Positions 49,302 to 58,504 of a stretch of 64,000 nucleotides of DNA are shown here, piece by piece (position 1 is the stretch's first letter; every line of letters starts with the position of its first letter). The DNA is from DASUNQ01 sp044866775 (GTDB lineage: Bacteria; Acidobacteriota; Thermoanaerobaculia; Multivoradales; UBA5704). The notes beneath the pieces were generated by a model. It saw only the letters and a program-made list of their open reading frames with translations, did no database searches and was not told where the DNA came from. The stretch spans positions 1 through 64,000 of the forward strand of contig JBIOUG010000082.1 in the NCBI GenBank assembly GCA_044866775.1, given 5' to 3'. The translations under genes were made by a program, and so were the position numbers.

Positions 49302-49994
49302 ATGGAGGACAAGACGCCGTTCGTGCTGCTGTTTGACGCGGCACTCGACATCGACGAGGACGGTGTTCGTGAGCGGCGTCGCCGCGGCGAAACGATCATT
49401 GATGATAAGGACATCAAGCTGCTTCAGTACCAGAATCGCATTGCGCTCGCCAAAGGGTCGACCGTGCTGCTGCCGACCCCGGGCGACGCAGATCCCGACT
49501 CAAGCTACTACGACATTCCACTGGTGTGCGTGTTGCATCCAAGTCCGCGATGCCAATTCCGCTGGGCCCGCCTCGCGGTGGACCTTAGCGCAACCAAGGG
49601 CGCGCGCATCCGCGACATGGCGCCGAGAGAGGTACGCGGTGACCACCCGGTTGAGCTGAAGACGACTGTTGGCCTGGGCCTGAAATTCGTATCGGTCGCG
49701 CAGGTGCTCAGTGCCGAGGTGAAGCCGGAGTACTCGACCAGCCGGACGGTTTACTTCCCACAAATCCTGAGCTCTGGGCCGTCTTTCGCCAGAGGCTACT
49801 GGGACTTCCGCTCGGTCCCCGGGGAATGCCTGCATAGCAACCGCGAACTTCGCCTGCTCCTCAGCGCACCCAGCGGCGTGCCGCTGTTGGCACGGTTTCT
49901 TCTGCGCGCGGAAGTCTCGCTGGACGGACCTGCAAGGGTCGTCCCGTTGCTGTGGAAGAGGGGCGAGATCGACGAGACCTACCGCCTTAGCTGA
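49302..49994 (+). CDS. Unknown protein in the CHAT operon (230 aa)
   Basis: No family is recognised and no signal or membrane segment is visible. The sequence is beta-rich, with 'DIPLVCVLHPSPRCQFRWAR', 'VELKTTVGLGLKFVSVAQVL' and 'ARGYWDFRSVPGECLHSNRE'. It ends with 'LRLLLSAPSGVPLLARFLLR'. Its start lies 9 bases after the CHAT stop behind a GAGGTG site, so the two are co-translated. A role as substrate, sensor or regulator of the protease is possible, but nothing in the sequence shows which. Confidence 0.75.
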   Translation: MEDKTPFVLLFDAALDIDEDGVRERRRRGETIIDDKDIKLLQYQNRIALAKGSTVLLPTPGDADPDSSYYDIPLVCVLHPSPRCQFRWARLAVDLSATKGARIRDMAPREVRGDHPVELKTTVGLGLKFVSVAQVLSAEVKPEYSTSRTVYFPQILSSGPSFARGYWDFRSVPGECLHSNRELRLLLSAPSGVPLLARFLLRAEVSLDGPARVVPLLWKRGEIDETYRLS

Positions 49995-50034
49995 AGAAGA
50001 GGACCAACGGACCAACAGACCCGAGAGGACCGCC

Positions 50035-50664
50035 ATGCACGAGGTTCGGCACTACGCTTTCTTGTTGGGTGGTCTGCTGCTGCTGGGCTTACTCGTTGGG
50101 TTGGTGCCGACGTTGTGGGTAGCCGGCGTGACGGTGGTGAGCATCGGCGTCAACCGGTTGACCCGGGTTATCGCGCTGATGGATCGCGGTGACACACGCA
50201 GGCTGACGCTTCCCCTGCTTGCTGTGTGCTCGGTCCTCAGCCTCGTCCTGGCGGCCGGGGGCGCACTCCTGCTCTTCCTTCGTTTCGGCTGGCTTCCTGC
50301 GCTCGGCTGTGTCGTGCTCTTCATCGGCTATTTCGCCGCGAAGGAGGACGATCTCGCCAAGGCGCGGCGCATCGTCTCGAAGACCCGGCTGGCTCTCCGC
50401 GAAAGCATCGTTGGGTGGGCCGACGGGAGGATCACGGAGGAGCAACTACAGAGGCGAACGACCCTGATATTGCGGCAAGGGCTGCCGCGGGAGGCGTACT
50501 TCAGCGACTCGATCTACAACGCGCTGATGAGCACTGACGGGTTGTCGCCTGACCAGCATCGGAGGCTCCTGGAACTGATGGAGCGCCACCTCGCCGAAGC
50601 CGAGGGGCAGTACCCGCGTTCCAAGCTGCACAAGGCCGTGCGGACCAGCCTTGGCCTTTCGTGA
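50035..50664 (+). CDS. Membrane protein in the CHAT operon, three predicted helices (209 aa)
   Basis: Hydrophobic segments lie at about residues 8-38, 58-82 and 83-102. A cytoplasmic C-terminal half of about 105 residues follows, with charged helices ('AKARRIVSKTRLALRESIVG', 'ITEEQLQRRTTLILRQG', 'DQHRRLLELMERHLAEAEG'). It has no recognised family. The arrangement of membrane helices beside a caspase-like protease recalls effectors that are released or opened by cleavage, but this is inference. The start ATG 50035 follows GAGAGG. The TPR gene starts 12 bases after its stop. Confidence 0.75.
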   Translation: MHEVRHYAFLLGGLLLLGLLVGLVPTLWVAGVTVVSIGVNRLTRVIALMDRGDTRRLTLPLLAVCSVLSLVLAAGGALLLFLRFGWLPALGCVVLFIGYFAAKEDDLAKARRIVSKTRLALRESIVGWADGRITEEQLQRRTTLILRQGLPREAYFSDSIYNALMSTDGLSPDQHRRLLELMERHLAEAEGQYPRSKLHKAVRTSLGLS

Positions 50665-50676
50665 CAGGAGAAGCAC

Positions 50677-53111
50677 ATGCCTCGATTCATTGAGGCAGCA
50701 CGAGAATGGGCACACGCTCGCAGGGCCGAGGGTACGATCATGATGTTGGCTCGATCGGCTGATCCCGCGGCCACCCTTCGCAAATGTCGTCAGAACGTCG
50801 ATGACCACGTCGTCGACGGCTTGCTCACACTCAGCTACCAGGCGGTCAAGAATGATGATGTCGGCCAAGCGATGGTTTGGACGGATCTTGCCCATGAGGC
50901 CAGTCTCATCGGAGGTACCAGCAAAACGCACGCCGAAGTGCTGATCCGGAGGGCCACGCTGCTTCTCGATCGGTGGCAGCGCGCGAGCGAGGACCGCGAC
51001 CAACCAGGCGCCGCAGGAGCGACCGGCGAGCCTGACGCGCTGCTCGCCGCCGCGCTCGAGTCGGCACTGAAGGCGCGTGACATCCACCTGGAAACGCAGG
51101 CCACGCAGGATACCCCAGCGGTACTTCAACTCATCGCCACGATTCACCGTGGCATGGGCCACGAGCTCTCGGCGTTTGAGAGCCAGATCGAGTGTGCCAT
51201 GGCGTGGTCCGAGGTCGTGGCCGAACACGAGGCGGGACTCGGCCTCAGCACGATAGCCACGCTGTACTGGCAACTCCACACTGACGATCTCGAGGCCGGC
51301 GCCCGCATTCTTTGGCGCCAGTCAACTGCTCTCTTAGCTGGAGTGGGACACCGTATAGAGACCAGACCGATCGCGGACCTGCTCGACGCATTGGGCGACG
51401 CCTGCCGCACCCTCGGGCGGCAGGAGGAAGCCTTCGGAGCATGGTCGAGAGCGGCAGCGCTGTACCACGACGTCGGCGCGCAAGTCGAGGAGTTCTCCAC
51501 CAGAGCTCGTATGCAGGACTACGCCGCCCAGCTCGAACTGACCGAAGCGGCGCGGGAGCACGGAGAAGCCTGCATCGCGGCGGCCCCGGTGACTACTCCA
51601 CCCAACTTGCTGGCAGGCCGCTACCACCTGCTTGCAGTGACATACGAGTATCTCGGTCGGACCGCCGACGCCGTCGACGTGTACCACCGAGCGGTCGAGC
51701 TGTACTCGAAGGACGGACCGGAGTCAGGCGCTGCTATGCCCTGCCTGCTGGAGGCTGCACTCGTAGAGAACGCCGCTGGCCTGTTCAAAGCGGCGCGAAG
51801 AGACCTCGAACGGGTGCTCGCCTCCCCAGGTGGTGTCTTCGCCTACTGGATAGCATCCACGACGCTGGCGGACGTGTGCTGGCGACGCTTCAGCGAACTC
51901 GGCACGGCGATTCTTCACGCGGACTGCGCTCTCGAGCTATCGATCTCCAACACCAAACTCCTCGCATGTCGGGCCAACTCGCTCAGCCAGTCAGGCATTC
52001 TCCACTTCACGACCGGAAACATCGAGACGGCACACCGCAGATTCACACAGCTCGTGTCAATTCTGGCGACCACACCAGAGCCCACTTTGATCAAGGTGAG
52101 CCCACTCTACGATTATGCAGTCCTACCCCCGTCGCCAGCACGTTCCACCTGGTGGGCCCTGCGCGCCAGCAGGGCGGCCGGGCGTGACGACGATGCGAGC
52201 CGTTACCTCGCCATGTACCGGGAGCGTGCAGGCCACGAGCCGGAGCTGATAATGCCAGCGGAACTCACGGATCTTCCCGAGGAGGAATCCGCTGCGGACG
52301 AGGGCACACGAGCGTTCGCGCTCGGCGCGCAGCTCGTGTGGACAGACCCAGGTCTGGCAATAGGGTATCTCGAACACGCCGCTCAGCACCTTGACGGGAC
52401 TGAGGATCACGACGTCCTCGGCCGCCTGCATCAGGCAATCGGAGAATGCAGGCTGCTCATGAAAGAGCACGATGCCGCCCGAAAGAGCTTTGACCGGCTC
52501 TCGACCAGATGGATGGACGGACCGACGTCGACATGGAGCTGGGGTGCCGCTGGAACCTCGCCTCCTTGGATGTCTCCGAAGAACGGTATGCCAGCGCCCA
52601 TCAGCAACTTTCTCGATGTATGCAACTAATCGAGAAGTACCGCGCATCGCTGGCTAGAGACGAAGACAGGATTCGCTTCCTGAAGCAGGATCACATGGCT
52701 GTGTACCTGCTTCTGGTGGAGGTGTGTCTCCGGCTCAGTCGCAATGTCGAAGCGTTCGAGATCGCCGAAAAGATCAAGTCTAGGGTGCTCGTCGAGCTGC
52801 TTTCACAGCCCGACAGGAGACCGATCGACTATCAACTTGTGAGCCGCATGAGGGAACTGTCGGCAGCCCGCGATAGTTGGATTGACGAGTTCGTGGGTTT
52901 TACGCTCAGCGATGACTGGAGCGAAGACTGGCGGAGCGCTCCGAGTTATTTGATGCTGGAGCGAATCATCGAAATGGATAGGCAGGAAGAGACAATCGAA
53001 ACGCAAATCAAGGTACGTGGACTCCTGGACAATCTGGAATCCCGGGAAACGGGCGAGGACTTCGCTTCCATCAGGTCAATGTTAAATTGCGATAACAATG
53101 CCGATGGCTAA
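50677..53111 (+). pseudogene. TPR sensor half of a TPR-CHAT protein, frameshifted near 52500 and lacking CHAT
   Basis: The first frame (50677-52629) encodes helical TPR-like repeats, e.g. 'DLLDALGDACRTLGRQEEAF', 'LAVTYEYLGRTADAVDVYHR' and 'LGRLHQAIGECRLLMKEHDA'. A single-base slip near 52500 moves the homology to the frame 52509-53111: 'MELGCRWNLASLDVSEERYA', 'HMAVYLLLVEVCLRLSRNVE', 'AFEIAEKIKSRVLVELLSQP'. The last is the A-F-E-x-A-E-x-x-K-S-R-x-L linker that directly precedes CHAT domains. The frame ends 22 codons after 'GLLDNLESRET' with no CHAT domain. ATG 50677 follows a good site (ACAGGAGAAG). If the slip is a sequencing error, this is a 811-residue sensor partner for the CHAT protein at 48231. 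Confidence 0.75.
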
Positions 53112-53228
53112 CTGCTATCGTGGGTGGCTCACGCGGCGGGGCTGTTGGTTTCACCCGCCTCGGCAAACGTGCTCGACAAGCTGCCACGACGCCTCCAGGG
53201 CTAGGCCAAGCAGGCGCAACTCGAACCG

Positions 53229-53440
53229 ATGCGAGTGCTCGATGCGTGGAGGCGCTCGCCGAGGCGGGGACAGCGGCGCACTCCGGGCCGCGGGGCCGCG
53301 CGCGAGCCTCACCGGGCTGGTCGGGCTCCTCGCCGAAACCGGCCAGATGCCCGTGGAGGTGGCTGCGGCGGTGGAAACCGGCCTTCTCGGCGCCGCCACC
53401 GCCGGCCTGCGGGTGGAGATCAGGAACGACCTGCCGGCCC
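53229..53440 (+). pseudogene. Degenerate copy of the 3' part of the FGGY kinase gene
   Basis: The sequence from ATG 53229 follows 47458-47670 closely. 'RVLD-..-EALAEAG' is readable in one frame, and 'LTGLVGLLAETGQMPVEVAA' then 'VETGLLGAATAGLRVE' in another. A deletion and a frameshift lie in between. It is a broken second copy of the kinase C-terminal region and marks the right edge of the CHAT island. The 53112-53228 stretch before it shows nothing recognisable. Confidence 0.8.
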
Positions 53441-53507
53441 TCCTAGCCCGCCTGTCCGAGTGCCAGTTCGCATGCGGAGTAGACTAGCGCAGGCTGGAGG
53501 CCCTGCG

Positions 53508-53723
53508 ATGAAGAACGAGTTCACTGCCGTCATCGAGCGTGACGGCGACTGGTTCATCGGATACTGCCCCGAGATTCCAGGTGCGAACGGACAGGGTACG
53601 ACACTCGAGGAGTGCCGGGACAACCTGGTGGCCGCAATCGCCCTGATTCTCGAAGACCGCCGTGAGGATGCGCTGCGTGGCGTCCCCGAGGACGCGATCC
53701 GTGAAGTCCTCACTGTCGGATGA
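53508..53723 (+). CDS. hicB: HicB-family antitoxin (71 aa)
   Basis: The short RNase H-like HicB fold is clear: 'FTAVIERDGDWFIGYCPEIP', 'GANGQGTTLEECRDNLVAAI', 'ALILEDRREDAL'. It lacks the C-terminal DNA-binding part of long HicB proteins. It should bind and block the HicA mRNA interferase encoded next. ATG 53508; the stop overlaps the hicA start (ATGA at 53720). Confidence 0.9.
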   Translation: MKNEFTAVIERDGDWFIGYCPEIPGANGQGTTLEECRDNLVAAIALILEDRREDALRGVPEDAIREVLTVG

Positions 53724-53914
53724 AGCGCAAGGAGCTCTTGAGGCATCTGCGCCGACACGGCTGTACCTTGAAACGAGAGGGAGGGGAGCACTCCCTCTGG
53801 AGTAACCCACGTACGGGAGAGGTGCAGGCGATCCCCCGGCACGTGGAGATTCCAACTCGTCTCGCCCGGCGCATCTGTCGTGGGCTGTCGTTACCAGAGC
53901 CGGCCGGTTCGTGA
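53720..53914 (+). CDS. hicA: HicA-family mRNA interferase toxin (64 aa)
   Basis: A small double-stranded-RNA-binding-like toxin reads 'MKRKELLRHLRRHGCTLKRE', with 'GGEHSLWSNP' (catalytic His in G-x-x-H-S) and 'AIPRHVEIPTRLARRICRGL'. It cleaves mRNA when free of HicB. It is translationally coupled to hicB in the order antitoxin-toxin. The complete pair lies at the right margin of the CHAT island. Confidence 0.9.
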   Translation: MKRKELLRHLRRHGCTLKREGGEHSLWSNPRTGEVQAIPRHVEIPTRLARRICRGLSLPEPAGS

Positions 53915-53950
53915 GGCGCGACCGCCGCCGGCTCGCTGCTCCTCCTTCAC

Positions 53951-55129
53951 GTGCCAAACCCTGAAACGTCCAACTGCCTGACCCTCCGCCACCCAGCCGG
54001 TGTGACGCCGATCCGCGTCGGCCCGCGGGCGCTCGCGGACGCCGCCGCTGAGCTCGGGGCGTGGCTCGCCGGCAGGACTGCCTTCCTGATCACCACGCCG
54101 CGGGTCCTCGCGCTGCACGGCGAGCGCCTCGCGCCGCTGCGCGCGGCGGCGGGGCGGTGGGTGGAGCTGCCGGTCGAGGAGGGCGAGGCGGCGAAGACCG
54201 TCGGCACGGCCGAGCGGTTGTGGAGCGCGATGCTCGCCGCCGGCGGCAAGCGCGACAGCCGGGTCCTCGCCTTCGGCGGGGGGAGCGCCGGCGACCTCGG
54301 CGGGTTCGTCGCCGGCTGCTTCCTGCGCGGCATCGGCTATGCGCAGCTCCCGACGACGCTCCTCGCCCAGGTCGACGCCGCCATCGGCGGCAAGACCGGC
54401 GTCGACCTGCCGGGCGGCAAGAACACGGTCGGCGCGTTCCATCACCCGGCCTGGGTGGTGGCCGACACCTCGCTCCTCGCCACCCTGCCGCGCGAGGAGC
54501 TGCGCTCCGGCCTGGTCGAGGCGATCAAGATGGCGGCACTCCTCGACGGCCCGCTCTTCGCCCACCTCGAGGCCGACCTCGACCGGCTCCTCGCCGGCGA
54601 CCCGGCGGCGCTGGCGCCGGCCGTGGCGGGCGCGGCGGCGGTCAAGATCGCGGTCGTCGAGCGCGATCCCACCGAGCAAGGAGAGCGCCGGCTCCTCAAC
54701 TACGGCCACACCCTCGGGCACGCCATCGAGGCGGCCCTCTCCTACCAGGGGCTGCGGCACGGTGAAGCAGTTGCTTATGGCATGCTGTTCGCGCTACGCT
54801 TGGCCGAACGAGGGGTGGTGCCGCGCCGCTCGCGGAGTGGCGAGGTCGGGACCGACGGGGGAAAGCAGCTCCCGCCCGAGGTCGGCGCGCGCACCCGCGC
54901 CCTGCTGTCCCGCCTCGGCCTGCCGCCACTCCCGCCGCTCGATCCCGACGTCCTGCTGCCCTTCCTCCGACGCGACAAGAAGGCGCGCGAGGGAGGGCTT
55001 GCGTGGGTGCTGCCGGCCGGCCTCGGCCGGGGGAGGATCGTCGAGGATCTGCCGCTCGCTGCGGTCGCTCGCGAGCTGGCGCCCTTCCTCGCCGCCCCGT
55101 TCGCCGCGCCCGCCGCCGCCGCGCGATGA
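53951..55129 (+). CDS. aroB: 3-dehydroquinate synthase
   Basis: This is the second enzyme of the shikimate pathway, an NAD- and zinc-dependent cyclase. It shows the NAD loop 'LAFGGGSAGDLGGFVAG', 'LPTTLLAQVDAAIGGKTGVD', 'PGGKNTVGAFHHP', and zinc ligands in 'SGLVEAIKMA', 'NYGHTLGHAIEAAL' and 'RHGEAVAYGM'. It has 392 residues; an insertion near residue 290 (RRSRSGEVGTDGG) is slightly unusual. The start is GTG 53951. Its stop overlaps the HD-GYP gene start. Confidence 0.94.
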   Translation: MPNPETSNCLTLRHPAGVTPIRVGPRALADAAAELGAWLAGRTAFLITTPRVLALHGERLAPLRAAAGRWVELPVEEGEAAKTVGTAERLWSAMLAAGGKRDSRVLAFGGGSAGDLGGFVAGCFLRGIGYAQLPTTLLAQVDAAIGGKTGVDLPGGKNTVGAFHHPAWVVADTSLLATLPREELRSGLVEAIKMAALLDGPLFAHLEADLDRLLAGDPAALAPAVAGAAAVKIAVVERDPTEQGERRLLNYGHTLGHAIEAALSYQGLRHGEAVAYGMLFALRLAERGVVPRRSRSGEVGTDGGKQLPPEVGARTRALLSRLGLPPLPPLDPDVLLPFLRRDKKAREGGLAWVLPAGLGRGRIVEDLPLAAVARELAPFLAAPFAAPAAAAR

Positions 55130-56937
55130 AACGTTTGACGCCGGACGGTCAGATATACTCGATGCACGTCTCACGAGAGCCTCCGGCAGTGACCCCGGGC
55201 CATTACCTTGCGCACGCGAAGCTGCGCCACATCCTGTTCGGCGTGCTGCTCCTCGCCGGCATCCTGCCGCTCGTCGTCAGCAGCGCGCTGCTGGTGCGGC
55301 AGAACCGCCAGATCCTGCACGACCAGGAGCGCGAGCAGCTCATCGGCTCGGCGCTCGCGCTCTCGCGCCGGCTCAACGAGTCGCTGCTCACACTCCAACG
55401 CCAGCTCGCCCAGCTCGGCGGCTCCCTGCTCGCGCCGCCCGGTCGCCAGGCCCCCGCCCGCTGGCTGCGCGAGCCGTGGGTCGGGCGCCTGCTCGAGCGC
55501 TTCCTCGCCGATTCCGCCGGCGTCGTGGCGATCCGCGTCCTCGACCTCTCCGGCTCGGGCCCGAGCGCCACCGCGGCGGAGCCGGGCGAGGGCGCGCTCG
55601 CGGTCATGAGGTCGGCCTTCGCGGAGGCGCGCCGCTCCCGTCGTCCGGTCTACCGTTTCGTCGACCTGCCGCGGGGTCCGGGAGCGGTGCTGGCGGTGCC
55701 CGCCGCGAGCGACGGCGCCGGCTCGCCGCGCCTGATCGTCGAGGCGGTCGTCCGCCTGGGCCCCATCGAGGAGCTGCTCCGGCAGCAAGGGCGGCGCGAG
55801 ACGAGCGTCTTCCTGGTCGACCGCGACGGCCGCCTCCTCTGGTCGCAGGGCGGCAGCGTCGAGGCCGGGCGGGCCCTCGTGGCCTCGGACGTGGTGCGCG
55901 GGTTCCGCGCGCGGCCGATGAGCATGATCCGGCAGTACGAGGTCGAGCAGGGGGGCGAGCGCGTCGAGCTGCTCGCTCAGGTCAGCCCGGTCGCGGCGAG
56001 CGGCTGGGGCGTCGTGGCGCAGAAGCCGGTGTCGGAGGCGTTCGCGCCGGTCGACCGCATGATCGGCAATGCCGCCATCTCCGCCGTGCCGCTCGTCGCG
56101 CTGGCGCTCTTCTTCGCCTACTGGGTGGCGCGGCGGGTCAGCGACCCGATCCAGCGGCTGGCCGCCACCAGTCACGACATCGCCGCCGGCAACTTCGGCG
56201 GCCGGGTCGAGACCCGCGGCCTCGCCCCCGAGCTCGCCGACCTCGCCGCCGACTTCAACCTGATGAGCGATCACGTCGAGAGCCACGTGCAGCAACTGCG
56301 GCAGGCGGCCGCGGCCAACCGCGAGCTGTTCATCGGTTCGCTGCGCGCCTTCGCCGCCGCGATCGACGCCAAGGACCCCTACACCCGCGGCCACTCGGAG
56401 CGGGTGGCGGCGCTGTCGCGCACCATCGCCCGCCACCTCGGCCTGGCCGAGGAGGTGCAGGACAAGACCTGGATCGGCGCCCTGCTCCACGACGTCGGCA
56501 AGATCGGGGTCGAGGACCGGATCCTGGCCAAGACCGGCGTCCTGACGCCGGACGAGTACGACCAGATGAAGCTGCACACGGTCAAGGGCGCCGAGATCAT
56601 GAGCCCGATCGAACAGCTCCGCGAGATGATCCCGGCCATCCGCTGGCACCACGAGGCGTGGAACGGCCGCGGCTATCCCGACAACCTGCGCGGCGAGCAG
56701 ATCCCGCTCATCGCCCGCGTCGTGGCGGTGGCCGATTGTTTCGACGCCATCACCACCAACCGCCCCTACCAGCAGGCGTACACCTTGAAGTTCGCGGTCG
56801 AGACGATCACCAAGCTGACCGGCAGCCGCTTCGACGCCAAGGTGGTCACCGCCTTCCTGCGCGCCTACCAGGCGGGCGAGGTGCGGGCGCCGGCGCCGCG
56901 GCCCGCGAGCCAGCCGCTCCAGGCGAAGGCCGGCTAG
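55126..56937 (+). CDS. Membrane HD-GYP cyclic di-GMP phosphodiesterase with HAMP (603 aa)
   Basis: Two membrane helices (about 35-55 and 320-345) enclose a periplasmic Cache-like sensor. A HAMP domain (about 340-395, 'RRVSDPIQRLAATSHDIAAG') leads into an HD-GYP domain (about 415-590). The active-site signature is complete: 'DPYTRGHSERVAALS', 'LLHDVGKIGVEDRIL', 'RWHHEAWNGRGYP' and 'VADCFDAITTNRPY'. It should linearise cyclic di-GMP. ATG 55126 overlaps the aroB stop (ATGA), so it is coupled to a biosynthetic gene with no obvious link. Confidence 0.93.
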   Translation: MKRLTPDGQIYSMHVSREPPAVTPGHYLAHAKLRHILFGVLLLAGILPLVVSSALLVRQNRQILHDQEREQLIGSALALSRRLNESLLTLQRQLAQLGGSLLAPPGRQAPARWLREPWVGRLLERFLADSAGVVAIRVLDLSGSGPSATAAEPGEGALAVMRSAFAEARRSRRPVYRFVDLPRGPGAVLAVPAASDGAGSPRLIVEAVVRLGPIEELLRQQGRRETSVFLVDRDGRLLWSQGGSVEAGRALVASDVVRGFRARPMSMIRQYEVEQGGERVELLAQVSPVAASGWGVVAQKPVSEAFAPVDRMIGNAAISAVPLVALALFFAYWVARRVSDPIQRLAATSHDIAAGNFGGRVETRGLAPELADLAADFNLMSDHVESHVQQLRQAAAANRELFIGSLRAFAAAIDAKDPYTRGHSERVAALSRTIARHLGLAEEVQDKTWIGALLHDVGKIGVEDRILAKTGVLTPDEYDQMKLHTVKGAEIMSPIEQLREMIPAIRWHHEAWNGRGYPDNLRGEQIPLIARVVAVADCFDAITTNRPYQQAYTLKFAVETITKLTGSRFDAKVVTAFLRAYQAGEVRAPAPRPASQPLQAKAG

Positions 56938-56977
56938 CGGCGGCCGCCGCGCCGCTCGCATAGACTCCGCGGCGGCG

Positions 56978-57340
56978 ATGTCCTTCCACTACATCCTCGG
57001 CAACCTGCTGGCCAACAACGAGCGCGCCGCCGGCGCCCTCTTCCTCGACGGCGCCGGCGAGGCGGTCGACTACGCCTGCGCGGCCTTCACGCCCTACGAC
57101 ATGCGCGTCCTCGGCGCCTACCTGGGGATCTACCTCCGCCAGCTCGAGCGCTTCCTATCGGGCAACGACATGGGCTCGCCGCGCCTCGTGCACATCGAGA
57201 AGAAGGCGGCGCACATCTACGCCATCCCCCTCCCCGACGGCTACTGCGTCGCCCTGGTGCAGCACCAGCCCGGCCTCGTCGGCCACGCCCGCCAGAGCCT
57301 CGTCGACGCGGCCGAGCAGCTCCGTAGCGAGCTGTTCTGA
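56978..57340 (+). CDS. Roadblock/LC7-domain protein (120 aa)
   Basis: A single Roadblock/LC7 fold is seen ('GALFLDGAGEAVDYACAAF', 'IYAIPLPDGYCVALVQHQPG', 'ARQSLVDAAEQLRSEL'). Bacterial members act as regulators or partners of MglA-type small GTPases. No GTPase is encoded nearby. A DUF4388 protein, often in the same networks, is 4 kb away. ATG 56978 follows the HD-GYP gene by 40 bases and may share its transcript. Confidence 0.85.
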   Translation: MSFHYILGNLLANNERAAGALFLDGAGEAVDYACAAFTPYDMRVLGAYLGIYLRQLERFLSGNDMGSPRLVHIEKKAAHIYAIPLPDGYCVALVQHQPGLVGHARQSLVDAAEQLRSELF

Positions 57341-57389
57341 CGGCCGCCACGCTGACCCATACGCCGTTAGCGGCAGTACAGGAGACCAA

Positions 57390-58189
57390 ATGGCAAAGGA
57401 CCCAGAGCTGGAACTCCTCGAGCTTGTTCCCGTTGACGGTAGCGGCATCGGAACACGCGACTACTACGGGAACTTGACTGGGACGAAGACGAATTTTGGG
57501 CCGTCCGCAACCGACTGGTTGATCGCGGTGTTCTTGAGCTCGGGAGAGGGCGCGGCGGCAGCGTTCGTCGCGTTCTATCCGTTTCGACGGTCGTTGTTCC
57601 CACCCCCGGTACAGAACCACCACCACGGACTGATCTGGTTGAGGTGTTGGGCCGCTCCTCGGAGGCGGAGCTGTACTCGCCCATTGCGCAAGTGTTGGAT
57701 GACAAATGGGCGAAGGACAAGCGGGTCGAGAGCGCAATCGTCCAGTTGACCGCCCAACAAGGCCGCCGGAATACCGGTGGGCGCTGGACACGCCCGGATC
57801 TTACGGTCGCTACCCTTTCAACCTACCCATATGTTCCTGGTCGCCACTTTGATGTCGTGACGTTCGAGATCAAGGCCTCTGACGCAATTGATGTCACCTG
57901 CGTCTACGAAGCTCTCGCTCATCTCCGCTCGGCGACCCGATCGTACGTTTTGATTCATGTTCCGGAAGGGCAGGCTGACGACTTGGAAGAAGCTGTTCTC
58001 GAGATCTGCGCAGAGGCGAAGAAGCATGGCATTGGAGTAATCACGTTCGAGACGCCTTCCAAATACGAAACCTGGGACGAGCGTGTCGAGCCGGTTCGGC
58101 GTGAGCCTGAACCGAGAAAGCTGAACGACTTCCTGGCCAAGCAGTTCACTCAGGAACAGCTCGAGAGAATCGTCCGATGGTTTCGTTGA
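57390..58189 (+). pseudogene. Winged-helix / PD-(D/E)XK nuclease, split by one missing base near 57451
   Basis: Frame 1 from ATG 57390 reads 'MAKDPELELLELVPVDGSGI'. With one extra G at 57450 it would continue as 'NTRLLRELDWDEDEFWAVRN', 'RLVDRGVLELGRGRGGSVRR', a winged helix. Then come 'EAELYSPIAQVL' and the nuclease core 'RWTRPDLTVATL...FDVVTFEIKAS' (D ... E-x-K). That is a standalone restriction-endonuclease-like protein of about 266 residues. The C-terminal part alone is open from GTG 57644. The indel sits in a short G run, so an assembly error is possible. The ribosome-binding region (acaggagacca) is intact. Confidence 0.75.
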
Positions 58190-58209
58190 CTCGTTGCTGC
58201 CTAACTCGG

Positions 58210-58460
58210 CATATGGCGGGCGGCTGACGTCCCTGGTGCTCCATCCTGCCGGCAGCAGCGCTTCGACCTCACGCCAGAAGGCCTCGAGATCGAGCGTGAC
58301 CTCCGGCAGGCGGTGGAGCGATGGACGCCGTCGAGGGGCAGGGCGACGTGGAATTGGCTGTCGCGGCTGACCGGAACTCGATCTGCCGGACTCCGGGCTC
58401 GACGATCCAGTACTCCCGCACTCCCGCTTCGGCGTACGTCTTGAGGTTCTCGCCACGGCC
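58210..58460 (-). pseudogene. Fragment of a Uma2-family endonuclease-like protein
   Basis: The minus strand reads 'ENLKTYAEAGVREYWIVEPG' and 'VRQIEFRS', the core of Uma2 (PD-(D/E)XK) proteins with Y-A-x-x-G-V-x-E-Y-W-I-V. After a frameshift it reads 'LPEVTLDLEAFWREVEALLP', their C-terminal end. The N-terminal half with the nuclease Asp is absent. Nothing else is seen in 58190-58504. Confidence 0.7.
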
Positions 58461-58504
58461 ATGGCGTACCCTCGCCGGCGAGCCCGCTCCCAGCGCACGG
58501 CGGC

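Noticed and set aside
50052..50445. Minus-strand frames opposite the CHAT-operon membrane protein
   Set aside because: The plus strand has clear membrane helices, a good start and operon spacing; the opposite frames have none of these.
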